Shown piece after piece: positions 54,509-64,000 of a DNA stretch of 64,000 bases. The stretch is from Podocnemis expansa. Lineage: Eukaryota > Chordata > Testudines > Podocnemididae. The position numbers and the translations under genes were made by a program. The stretch lies in assembly GCA_007922195.1 (NCBI GenBank), contig ML682067.1, positions 9,037,405-9,101,404 on the forward strand, given 5' to 3'. The notes under the pieces were generated by a model. It had not been told where the DNA came from, ran no database searches, and saw nothing but the letters and a program-made list of their open reading frames with translations. Position 1 is the first letter of the stretch. Each line of letters opens with the position of its first letter.

Positions 54509-55071
54509 CAGGAGTTAAAGTATAATTTGGCAGGCCCTGGAACCCTCCTAATCGGGTGGACCCTCTCCCACATGTTTGGGCTGCCGTCCTACACTCCAGC
54601 TACTGCCCCAAATATCCATTTCCCTGTTCCCCAAATCCAACACTGCCCCCAACACTCACCCCCAAAACCCAACCCCTGCCCCCAATACCCAACCCCAGCT
54701 CAAGCACTCCCAATACTCCCCCCTTCCCCCAGTGTGAGCCAGGCCACCTCGTTACTCACTGGCAGCGCTCTGGGCTGGGAAACTGCAGCCTGCGCATGTG
54801 CAGGGGAGCCTGCCCCCCTCCCCTGCCTGCCAGAAGGCAGCAGAACACTGTTCCAGGGCCACTACTTTTAGGGGCCCAGTGTTCGGGCCCCTAAAAATAA
54901 AAAATGGTGCTGGAATGCTGGTTCTAGGGCTTGATGTTTTTCAATGGTGGGCCCCAGAATGCAGCATTCCAGCACCATTTTCTATTTTTAGGGGGCCTGG
55001 AATGCTGATCGCTGAAAAATAGTGGGCCCTGCAATGGCATTCTGGACCGTTCTGGCATACCTTAACCCCTG
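54509..55071. mobile_element. hAT-like element, CAGGGGTTAAAGTA family, copy 2
   Basis: Ends CAGGAGTTAAAGTATAATTT and CATACCTTAACCCCTG. A perfect 8-bp duplication GGTCCTAC flanks it (54501-54508, 55072-55079), which defines the family as 563 bp here. Internal fold-backs use CTATTTTTAGGGGGCCTGGA. Confidence 0.9.
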
Positions 55072-55915
55072 GGTCCTACAAAACTAGAGACAGTCCTGCT
55101 TTCTTCATTATGCCTAAACATTGAGTTTTTTTGAGGCTGCTCTGGGTGCTTGAAAGATCCTCCAGTAGCCTGAATTTAGGCCACTGTGGTCAGTAACTCT
55201 GAATTATCCCCTAAAATTTGGAAAACCTCATGGCAGAAAAATTACTTGCAGAGACAGGATTAGAGAAATTGCATTGCAGCCATTTACAGACACTGTTTCG
55301 TAATGATAGTTCCTTACCCAAAAGCTTTTTAGGACTGTGGGACAACTGAGTTCCAGAGTTCTTTGATTTTCAGTTACATATGCTGTGGGGTGATGAACTG
55401 CGATCATAAAGTAAAAATGTGGCCTTTCAAATGATCTGCATTTCTGATGGTGTTGTTTTTGTTTGTCTCAGATGCTGCATCTTCTCCCATTGGAGAGAGT
55501 GATTCATTTCTTATAGTTGAAAGCTTCAGAATTGCTGGATCCACGACATATTCTGTTCAGATTGTCCATACATGTGGGGATTTGATTTCTTCCAGAGGTG
55601 TTTTTGTGTTTGATTCTTTATCTCCAGATAGTAGTGTACTCAGATAACTAGAATGTAGCTGTTTCATGCAAGAAAAAAACCAAACAAACCTGCAATGATG
55701 TTGCCTGGATTGTCTCCGTTGGATATTAGAATGGCCAATAGTAATTAAAATTAGGTGAATGTAACATTTTATATGGAAGTTATAAGTAGGAGAGAGACAT
55801 GAGAAACACACAACAGAACAACAGCTATCTGGGGCTTGAACTGACATACTAAGAATTTTTGCCTTGACTACTAAGTTGTAAAGGTGTTTCTTTGAAGTTG
55901 CATGTTAATTATTTG
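55072..55915. other. unannotated intronic sequence
   Basis: A pyrimidine tract and TCAG at about 55448-55472 resemble a splice acceptor, but no exon with a donor or known protein follows. Confidence 0.4.
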
Positions 55916-56611
55916 CAGGGGTCAAAGTGGGCCGGAATGCAGTGGAATGCTCTTCCAAGACCTGCTATTTTTAGGGGCGCTGCATTCCGGGGTCCCTAAA
56001 AATAGAAAATTGAGCTGGAATGGCGCGTTCAGGGCCCAGCATTTAAAAATAGTGGGCCCCAGAATGCAGCGTTCTGTTCTATTTTCTATTTTTAAGGCCC
56101 TCACCAAACGCAGAGTCCCTAAAAATAGCAGGTCCCGGAACCACGTTCTGTTGCATTTCAGCCGGCAGGGAGGGGGAGATCTTAGATCTCCCTCCCTGGG
56201 CCAGCTCTCACTGGACATGCTCAGAACCTCTGATCGTGCTCATTGAGAGCCGACTCAGGGCTGGAGCCTCAGGCCAGGGTGGGTCCAGGGCAGCTCTGCC
56301 ATGCGGCAGGTAAGGGAGCCCTGGGGCGGGGGGAGGGTTCAGGGGTAGGCGAGACAGCCCGGTAGGGAAAGGTCATGGGCGAGAGGGTTGGCCTGGGGCA
56401 ACAGGGGAAGAGGGCATGGTACAGCGGGGGGGTTGGGGGACCAGCGGCTAGATGGAGGCCGAAGGCAGTAGCTCGGTTGGGGGCAGGAGGTGGGGTGGGG
56501 GGCTGGTGTTTGGAGGCAGGAGCTGTGGTGCAGGGTAGGTGGGTGAGGGCTGGCATTTGGGGGGGGCAGGAGCTGGGGTGGGGGGGCTACCAATTTATAC
56601 TTTAACCCCTG
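55916..56611. mobile_element. hAT-like element, CAGGGGTTAAAGTA family, copy 3 (inverted)
   Basis: Left end CAGGGGTCAAAGTGGGCC, right end CCAATTTATACTTTAACCCCTG-type. Flanks ATTATTTG and CTTATCTG agree at 6 of 8. It shares the CTATTTTTAGGGG fold-backs and contains CGGCAGGTAAGGGAGCCCTG at about 56303. Confidence 0.75.
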
Positions 56612-56888
56612 CTTATCTGTTCATTATTTTGTAAATGTAAACACAGCCAAAGCTGTGGTAAGCAGCCACTGAAGGGACTGACAATATGGCTGCTTAAACA
56701 GAGGTACTCCTCTAATTAAGCTGGAGGAGGAGCCTTTTACTTCCCCTGTACAGTCAGTGCCTTTGGGATATAATCTCAGTTGGTCCTGTCAAACATGACG
56801 TTGTTTGATGAAAGAGGTCTCTTTTATAGATTTCACTGTAATCCTATTAGAATATTGCATACATATTGTTTTTCTTACTGCATTTTAG
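56612..56888 (+). other. SLC38A1: SLC38A1 intron 1 3' end and splice acceptor
   Basis: The intron ends in a pyrimidine-rich tract TTGTTTTTCTTACTGCATTTTAG at 56867-56888, a good 3' splice site directly before the coding exon. Confidence 0.7.
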
Positions 56889-57098
56889 GTTGTCAAGGCA
56901 CATTGTGGCTGCTGTCTGCCAACAAAATAATCACTACTATTTGGATAAACATTTGGATACTTAAACGTCCTAGTTCAGGATGCCTTTCAAAAATGGACTA
57001 GAATTAACTGAGCTGCAGAATATGACTGTCCCTGAAGATGATAACATCAGCAATGATTCAAATGATTTTACAGAGGTAGAAAATGGCCAGATAAATAG
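56889..57098 (+). other. SLC38A1: SLC38A1 exon with start codon (210 nt)
   Basis: The exon begins after CATTTTAG at 56888 and ends in AATAG before GTGAGT at 57099. It has 91 nt of 5' untranslated sequence, with an in-frame TAG at 56971-56973, two codons before the ATG. Confidence 0.8.
56980..57098 (+). CDS. SLC38A1: SLC38A1 (SNAT1), first coding exon, N-terminal 39 codons
   Basis: SLC38A1 is a sodium-coupled transporter of glutamine and other small neutral amino acids in the plasma membrane. The translation reads MPFKNGLELTELQNMTVPED then DNISNDSNDFTEVENGQIN and ends in a split serine codon (AG). Apart from the first residues it matches the human N-terminus as I know it, so identity is secure despite only 39 codons. 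This acidic segment is the cytosolic tail before the first membrane helix and has no transport residues. The start is the first ATG after an in-frame stop, with A at -3. The exon ends at AG/GTGAGT, a near-consensus donor. The following exon (KFISDRESR in human) was not found. Confidence 0.95.
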
Positions 57099-58059
57099 GT
57101 GAGTATATTTCCACTGATGCTGTCTATCCTGTGAAACACACTGTTTAAAAACATCATTCTAATTTTCAGTATTTTCCTTGAATTATTCATTACAGAGTCA
57201 TGCTCCATTTGAAGATGTAATTTGAATTTCATATGTGACATCTGTTGGGCACAGGCTGCAACAGCAGATAAAGCAAAAGGAGTAACAATTTATTCATCAT
57301 TCTGAAACTTTTTAGTGCATCTAATAAAATTCATAAACATATAAAGTACCAAAATGCTAACAATTCAAAATATCTACATATGAATTACAAAAAAACCCAC
57401 AAAACTGACAAACGTTTTGGGTAAAGAGAGAGGATTTTCAGCGAAACTTGTTCCGCAATCTGATGTTTGTAAGCGCATTGGTTCCAACAATGCTCCTTAG
57501 GCTTCTGTGAATTTATAATTCATACCTTTAACAAGAAATGTAGATCATCTCTTTGTTTTAAAATTCTGCAAGTGAGAATGTGTATCAGATCTTTGGTACT
57601 TAGATTACAATAGCAAAAACTTAACAGAAAATGCAGTTTTATAAAAAGCATCAGATTGATAACTAACATTCAAATTTAAGTGTAGAAAAATATATTCTCT
57701 GTTCAGTGATTGAAGTAAAATACAATTATTACATGATTACTTAAATTAATCCATTAATCCATCATTTATTATATTGTATAAGGTTTGTTAATTTAATGAA
57801 ATAGAATGATATTGTGTCCATCACAGTAAATTCTTCCAAACCTTATTTCAAGGAGAAGGGTTCAATTTTTAGGTTTTAAATAGCCTTCATGTTTATGGGA
57901 GGATATACTGTTACACTAGAATGTTTTTTTCTGTATTTTTCTGAGCTGGAAACAGGAAGCTAGACCCATCTTCTGAAATGTCATTTAAAATTTTCAAACA
58001 AAGTTCGGTGAGAGAAAGAAAAGGCACTGTTTAAGGTTCCAGATCTGCCAAGTAACTAT

Positions 58060-58507
58060 GGCTATGTCCCCACATACATCATTATTTCAAAATAAGTTAC
58101 TTCAAAATGAGTTATTTCAAAATAAAGTCCTTATTTTGAAATAAGTTAATTCGAATTAAGAAAATGTTAATTCGAATTAAGGGAAAGCCTGCTTTCGAAC
58201 CAGCTGTTATTTTGAAATGGTTATTTCGAAATAAGGCCGTTTGGACATGTTGTTTTAAAACAGTTGTTTCAAAACAGTGGTGGTGTTTCGAAACAACATG
58301 TCCAAACAGCGTTATTTTGAAATAACCATTTTGAAATAACAGCCGTTTCAAAATGAATGGGGTTTAAGCTGTTTCGAAATGACAGTTCTTATTTCAAAAT
58401 AACAGAGCCCTTCATTTCGAAATATAAAAACGTCGTGTGGACCTAATCTTTTTTATTTCGAAATAACCAGTGTTATTTCGAAATAAATGAGAAGTGTGGA
58501 CATACCC
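58060..58507. mobile_element. fold-back MITE, TTTCGAAA family, copy 5
   Basis: Ends GGCTATGTCCCCACATAC and GTGTGGACATACCC; a perfect 3-bp duplication TAT flanks it (58057-58059, 58508-58510). Its arms iterate TTATTTCGAAATAA and TTGTTTTAAAACAG words, with TTAATTCGAATTAA at the switch. Confidence 0.85.
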
Positions 58508-58566
58508 TATGTTAGTGTGAAGCCCTGTGTCCACACACAGTCCTGTTGATTGGGATGGGACTGCTG

Positions 58567-58945
58567 GGCTATGTCTACATCAGCAAGCTTAGTGCGGACC
58601 TTCTTAGTCCGAGCTAAGCAGTGCCCAGTTAGTTTGAACTAATTGCAGCTTTTTAGTTCAGACTAACTGTTAGTTCAAACTAGCTGTGCTTTTTTTAATT
58701 TAAACTAACTTTTTAGTTTGAACTAAAAAAAGCATGGCTAGTTTGAACTAAAAGTTAGTTTGAACTAAAAAATGCAGTTAGTTAGAACTAACCATTTGAA
58801 CTAACAAGTATGAACAAAGCTTTGCTTAGTTCGAACTAAAAATTTTTTTTACTTCAAACTAGGCAAAGCCTAGAGTAGACAGGGAGCATATTAGTATTGA
58901 TTAAGCCTCCTTAATCCAGACTAATTTGCTGGTGTAGACATAGAC
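58567..58945. mobile_element. fold-back MITE, AGTTCAAACT family
   Basis: Ends GGCTATGTCTACATCAGCAA and TTGCTGGTGTAGACATAG are inverted over about 18 bp. Arms repeat TTAGTTTGAACTAA and AGTTCAAACTA words. It lies only 60 bp from the previous MITE. No clear duplication. Confidence 0.8.
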
Positions 58946-61832
58946 TTAGAGGCTGATTGTACTGCCTCGATCTGCATTGTGAGGACAGTGACACTTGTGT
59001 GAAAGGAGTGTCTAGCACCTCCATGGCAGAGTTTCTTCTTTCCCCATACTGTTCCAAAAACCTTCCCAGTGTTGAGATCAGTGATGGAGAAGGGATCAGT
59101 CTGTGGGAAAAGTGGGCAGGCTGTGATGCTCAAGATGGAAAGACAAAATAGTCCTGAATGTGTTTTGTGTCTGTGTTGTGCACCACCGAAATGGAAACCC
59201 CTTTAAGGGGAAGCCCCAAAGACAGCTGCCAGTTGCGAGAGCTGTCAGTGTGACTTCTGCAGGTGCAGTGATGGGGAGTACCAGAGACCCAAAGCTTCCA
59301 CCCAGAAGTTCCTGGCTCCACTTATCCCTTGTGGTTCTTTGCACCCTGCTCAGGAATGCCAGTGGGTCTAACTCCTCTGCTATTGCTCAGGGCAATCTCA
59401 GAAGAGAATCCCGTGCGTGTTTTAAAAAGAAGTGACCGCCAAAGCACCTGCTATAACTGGAAATGCAGCAAACCTTAGAGTGGGGTGGGGAGGGGTTGGG
59501 TTCAAATTCTGCAGGGTGCCTGAGGGAAAAGAAAAGTTGTGTGGGCATAAGTGGCACAGAAATAAATGTAATTCAGAACAGTAAAGGTTCCCCTAGTTTT
59601 TTCAATGTTTCCTGCCTCTAATAGTGGATGGAAGCGTTCCCGAAACCTGCTCTCTGGGGCTGGGGAGGCTTCCAAAATGAATCATTGAGCCATGGCTGTA
59701 AGCCCAGCCCAGGGGTGCATTAGTGGGCTGCTATCCAGGGAGTGCACTTACAGAAGACTAATACTATCATGTATTGCTTTATTTCCACCGTGCTTGCATC
59801 CCCCTCTTTTTCTAAGGGAATGTTTTCTGGACTTCCACTCTTAAATGTCAGTCTCCCACATAGAAGCACAGTGGCATTAAACACCAGCCTGCTCCTGCTG
59901 GAGTCAGTGATATGTCTCCCTTGGATATCCCTGGAAGCAGTAGTGGGCCCCAATCTATAAGGATGGCTTTAGTTTTATATTTATATAAAGCAACATGCAT
60001 TCAAGCAGATTGCATTCCATTCAGCAATACTGTTTTCATTCTTCTTAACAGAAGAGTCATTCTCTTCTGTTTGCTCCTTCGTATGGCCATGATGACTCAT
60101 GCACTTCCCCTTTATATGAACAGGTTGATGGCTGCGTAGGGTGCTATATTTGGTTCCTTCTCACATGTGACATGAGGCCATGTGAAATGCTGAAGTCCCT
60201 AGAAGACGGTTGGTGTTTTTCCATTGACTTTAAAGGGCTTTGGATCAAACCTACTGTTTTCCACAAGTGTTTTGTTTTTGATTTGTGGGGTTTTGCACTG
60301 GACATTTCATTTCAAGTATGGTTTACTTAAAGCACTCAGCAGTGCATTTTTTTCCCATGAGGATTCAAAACACCAAGGGTTGTGAGGTTTTTTCAGGAAG
60401 GTTTTGCCTCGGAAGCGACTGATGCTAATTCTGTTTTGAAACCTAAACCAAACCACAAAATTCCACTTGAAAAATTCTCCAAACACATTCAAAGATTGCT
60501 TTGGATTTCAGCTTTGGGTTTCAGTTTGTAGACCTAAAAGGAAAATATCAAAACTTTCATGGGTTCATTCTGTGTTTGAACTGGAAACTAAGAACCTGCA
60601 TTGTGACACTGAGGGTTTGTCTACAAATGGAGTTGTTCCTGGTTCTCATTAACACCAGGTATGGATGTTCTGGAATAATAGTGCCAGGTACCTGTTTAGT
60701 TTATTTACTGGAAATTGATCAGTTACAACTACATCTGTAGAGAAACCCTGAGTTTCCTAATGAAAGATCCATACAAAAATGTTCTTCACCTCCAGCCATC
60801 CCCTCATTGGTGCTTCATTAACCCAGCATATGGTCTATCTTACAGCATATTACTGAGAACAGTTGTCAGTCATTGGGTTCTTATTTGGCATAAAGTTGAA
60901 CATGGTTTAGTGGGTGGGACAGACAAGAAAACGTGTTTTGGCTCTTATCACTGACTGATTAAACCCTCCATGAACTGGGTTAACTAACAGTACTGAATGA
61001 AATTTGTTCTAATTTATGCTGACTAATGAACAGTAATCACCCATAGCAGCTAACAAGACTGTTAGTTATGCTGAGACCTGATTTGTTTACAGCAACGACC
61101 AGCACAAAGGATCTCATGAATTCTTGTCCCTGCTCACACTGAAGATATCTCACTGTTCATACTAGACATCAGTTTAAGAGGATGCAGCAGGATACAGGAT
61201 TTGTCATCTTGTAGAAACTTGAAAGTCCTCCCACACAATTAAAGCACTGACAAAAAACTTATGACTGATTAGGTGTAAAACCAGCCATTTTGTTCAAGGA
61301 AGGTTTAAAACAATTTAGGCAATGGCTTGTTTATATAGGGCAGCAATATGCATTAATGTGTTGCACATTATTATCTCTTGTAAGCCCTGCCAGTGCACAT
61401 TAAAAGTTCCTGTAGCAGGTTAACACAGTTCCCTCCTCCACACCCAAAAACCACTCACAGACTTCAGCTTTGTGTGCTCTTTGTTTACAGATTGCTATCC
61501 ACCACCATCTATCAACACAGTCTTCCCTACAGCTGTCGCCACCATTCAAGAGGAACACACCACCATTCCATAGCTTCTTTCTTCTCTTGCTGTTTCCTCT
61601 CTCCACTGCCTTCCTGTGATCCTTTATAGCAGCTTGCTTATACCTCAGCAGCTGCTCCTCTTGCCTACTCTGTGTAGGTTTACTCACCTAGCTCCAATTC
61701 TCTTCAATTAGGGCTCCAATGGCAGGGGACTGGCTCAGCATACATTCACGCAGGACCCTTTCATAGTTCCCTGCATGGAAAGCACTAGGAAAAAATCAAT
61801 GCCAACCAGCAAGGTCTACCTTAGAGGTAGGC
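58946..61832. other. unannotated intronic sequence
   Basis: No coding exon or transposon end was recognised. The 92-codon frame at 59160-59435 contains no known motif. At 60220-60250 a short CCATTGACTTTAAAGGGCTT motif is a common reptile scrap. Confidence 0.45.
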
Positions 61833-62049
61833 CAGTGCTTCCCAACATTTTCTCTGCTGTGGCACACCTTGCTACCTTTAATTAATTTGAGACACACCAC
61901 CATATAGTTTCCAAATAAACTCATGAATAGTCATGAGCTAATGAGCCAGTCCAAATCTCTTTAAGTAGTTTTTCAAAAAAATTTGTGACGAACCTGCTCA
62001 GGCCTGATGGTACACCTGTGTTCCATGGCACACTGGTTGGGAGACACTG
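61833..62049. mobile_element. hAT-like MITE, 207-bp family, copy 3
   Basis: Ends CAGTGCTTCCCAACA and TGGTTGGGAGACACTG. Flanks AGGTAGGC and AGGCAGGC form an 8-bp duplication with one mismatch. Same body as 30436-30642 (TTAATTAATTTGAGACACAC, CTCATGAATAGTCATGAGC). Confidence 0.85.
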
Positions 62050-62500
62050 AGGCAGGCAACTGCCTTGCTGACACACGAGCCCATTTGGAGTGGCACACTG
62101 CCCCCTATGCAGCACCACAGAAATTGCCACTTCTGCCACTGAAAGCCACTTTGGGTCGCCTCTTTCAAGGGCATCTAAAGCATGGGTGTCCCAGGTATGC
62201 AATGGATAGAAGCTACTCAGAGCGCCTCCTCTCAGTGGCATGTCACCACCAGAAGGAGCCACTCTTGGCAGCTTCTTTCTGTAATGTGCCTGAGGACCCC
62301 CAAGAGGAGCTGCACTGAGCCACTTCTTTCTGTGACATCCAAGTCCCCAGGCACGCACCAAGAGGAGTGGCTCTAGGCAGCTTCTTCCAGTGGTTCCTTT
62401 CCACTGCATGCCTGGAAAGCACACCCTTCCTCCTCTTCCCCCCAACTCCTGCCATTGCTGCCACCTAATTTTCAGGAGGCTGCCTTTTTTTTTTTTCCCT
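62050..62500 (+). repeat. GGAAAGAAGC dispersed repeat, copy 3
   Basis: ACGAGCCCATTTGGAGTGGC, GCACCACAGAAATTGCCACT and ACTGAAAGCCACTTTGGG align with the start of the copy at 37467. The tail TTTTCAGGAGGCTGCC precedes a T run. The MITE at 61833 inserted near its beginning. Confidence 0.6.
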
Positions 62501-63219
62501 TAGCAGACAAGGCCACCGACACTGGTGGAAAATTGGAGATGTGATGGCAACCCTTTTGCACACTTTAGAAATCACACCCCTGTAGTATACACCACAACAC
62601 ATTGCCACAGGCAAGCATAAATTCAGTTGAAGGGACATCACTTTTACCAAATGGCCCCCATCAAAGCTGTTCTTAAAATTCTATATGGAAACCATATTTA
62701 AATATGGTCCCTTTAAATTTGGTTTGAGCCCCAAAATGGATGGAGTCTAAACTTTAGAACAATGATAAATAAAGAGAAAAATAGGTTAAGACCTTCTTTG
62801 TGAGCCATGCAGAATTATGGACTTACTACCATGAAGTGATTATTTTTAAGTTAACAAATAATTCTGTGAACAGAAATGGTTTAAAAACACTGTTCATGCA
62901 CAGTTGTCGTGCACCAAGAGTTAAAATGATCAGTGAAAGTTGGGCAGGAATATACAAGAAGCAGTGGTGTCTTTTAACAATGAACAATTTGCTTGAAACG
63001 AAGAATTCCAAACAGGTTAATAAGTCACAAAGGCATTAAAGGCGTGGGCCCCTCTTACTACATGTTTGTACAGCATTCAGCACAATGGCCTCTGCTCTCT
63101 GAAGGAGCTAATTATCACACTGGTGATTCCAGTCATAAAGTTTCCATTTATAAAGGATTAATGAAAGATTACTAAAGTTCTTAAGAAATGATTAGTCATT
63201 TAATTGTTATAAGACACAA

Positions 63220-64000
63220 TAGGTCAGTTACCTGTAACTATAACTTCCTGCCCTGTCTTCCAGGGGAATAGTCCTGTGTGCTCTGGGGTCATCAGCCAGT
63301 GAAGCACCTAACACTTCCATCCCCTCTTTGTCTTCCACAGTGTCCCAGGTATCCACCTGTGTGTTGTCATGCCTGGCCTTTGTAGCCTGGGGCCCAGCAG
63401 CTCCTAGGAGGGAGGCTGTGAAGTTCATTATCTCTCCTCAGTGGTCATACCTGACTAACCTGAGCTGCTCCCTCTGCTGAGCTGTTCTAGTTGGCGCATA
63501 CTCAGCAGTGGTGAGGGTGTGAGGATCATCAAGGTTCCCAGACTGCTCCTGCCCCTTTGGTGTTGTGGGATCTGGCAGGGCCCGTAGCTTAGCATTAGAA
63601 GTGCAGTGGGGAATGCCAACTGGCCCTGGAGAGGGACTGGGGCCAGCAGCGCTCCCACCCTTCCCCATCCCTAGGCTGGCTGATCTGCCCCAGTAGGTCC
63701 AGAGCACTCTGGGGGGACTGGCCTGGCTGGCCTGAGCCAGGGGGGCCCCTGGTGCAGTGGCCCGACAGTGCTTCTGGGACTGGAGTGCCACCACTGAAGG
63801 CCCCCTGCATGCCAGCTAACTCTATCCCTGGAGCACAGCCGCCACATGCTGGCCTGCCCTGCCCCCTGGGACAGATCAGCCAGCCCTGGCCCCTGCAGGG
63901 CACCTCCCAGCATCCCCCAGATCCCACTGGTGCTGTGCTGGCCTGAGCAGGGTCAAATCGTTGTGGAGCAGCAGGGGTCTGGGTCCCCCCTTTAGCTCAG
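63220..64000. repeat. GC-rich block, possibly a DIRS-like edge
   Basis: GGTCAGTTACCTGTAACTAT at 63223 resembles the GGGTTACCTGTAACTGTCC-type edge of DIRS elements in this window, but no recombinase or inner complementary region follows before the window ends. The rest is GC-rich and non-coding. Confidence 0.25.

Larger units (their letters stand above)
36679..56888 (+). other. SLC38A1: SLC38A1 intron 1 (inferred), filled with repeats
   Basis: This is the interval between the candidate first-exon donor and the acceptor before the coding exon. It holds the hAT-like elements, fold-back MITEs, CR1 and PLE fragments listed separately. No other exon was recognised. Confidence 0.5.
57099..64000 (+). 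other. SLC38A1: SLC38A1 intron 2, 5' part
   Basis: It starts with donor GTGAGTATAT. No further SLC38A1 exon was recognised to the end of the window. Apart from the elements listed separately, 57110-58050 and 58950-61830 show no coding region or transposon ends that I recognise. Confidence 0.7.

Noticed and set aside
55447..55647. Possible exon after a TTTGTTTGTCTCAG acceptor-like sequence
   Set aside because: No donor, no known protein similarity, and it is not part of SLC38A1 as I know it.
57099..64000. Searched for the next SLC38A1 exon (human KFISDRESR, then the first membrane helix)
   Set aside because: No matching codons in any + frame were seen, so it is presumed to lie beyond the window.
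1..64000. tRNA, rRNA, CRISPR or bacterial-type operons
   Set aside because: No cloverleaf with A/B boxes, no rRNA core motifs, and repeats are dispersed transposons rather than regularly spaced arrays.

Overview
This looks like vertebrate nuclear DNA, most likely from a non-avian sauropsid and probably a turtle. That is inferred from the repeats: CR1 LINEs, DIRS tyrosine-recombinase retrotransposons, a Penelope-like element (PLE) with a GIY-YIG domain, and many hAT-type and fold-back MITEs, with no L1 or Alu. I cannot name the species. No tRNA, rRNA or CRISPR array was seen. A 400-base run of N lies at 15896-16295.

The one host gene I recognise is SLC38A1 (SNAT1, a sodium-coupled neutral amino-acid transporter) on the + strand. 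A CpG island at about 35.9-36.9 kb is its likely promoter and holds a candidate non-coding first exon. The first coding exon (CDS 56980-57098) encodes the cytosolic N-terminus, which closely matches the human start, and ends at a clean splice donor. Everything from about 36.7 to 56.9 kb would be intron 1, and 57.1-64 kb is the start of intron 2. The next coding exon was not found and probably lies beyond the window.

The 36 kb upstream of the promoter is almost wall-to-wall mobile DNA. Three DIRS copies, all on the - strand, occupy 5.6-10.8, 22.9-28.9 and 29.06-33.8 kb. All are dead: copy A has lost RT/RNase H/recombinase, copy B has substituted RT catalytic aspartates and a CR1 insertion, and copy C has an inverted-repeat block in place of its N-terminal RT. 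At 17.6-20.0 kb sits a PLE with one uninterrupted 672-codon ORF, 205-bp inverted termini and a perfect 13-bp target-site duplication, so it looks young. It interrupts a CR1 fragment that also carries a hAT-like element, itself carrying a fold-back MITE. A decayed hAT transposase lies at 20.7-21.2 kb.

Throughout the window two kinds of cut-and-paste relic recur. hAT-like elements have CAGxGG-type ends and 8-bp target-site duplications. Fold-back MITEs share a GGCTATGTCTACAC-like end and mostly 3-bp duplications, but each subfamily is built from a different iterated palindromic word (TTTCGAAA, AAGTCGACTT, AGTTCAAACT, AAATCGATTT). Family names come from recognising protein motifs and ends by eye; no database search was run.
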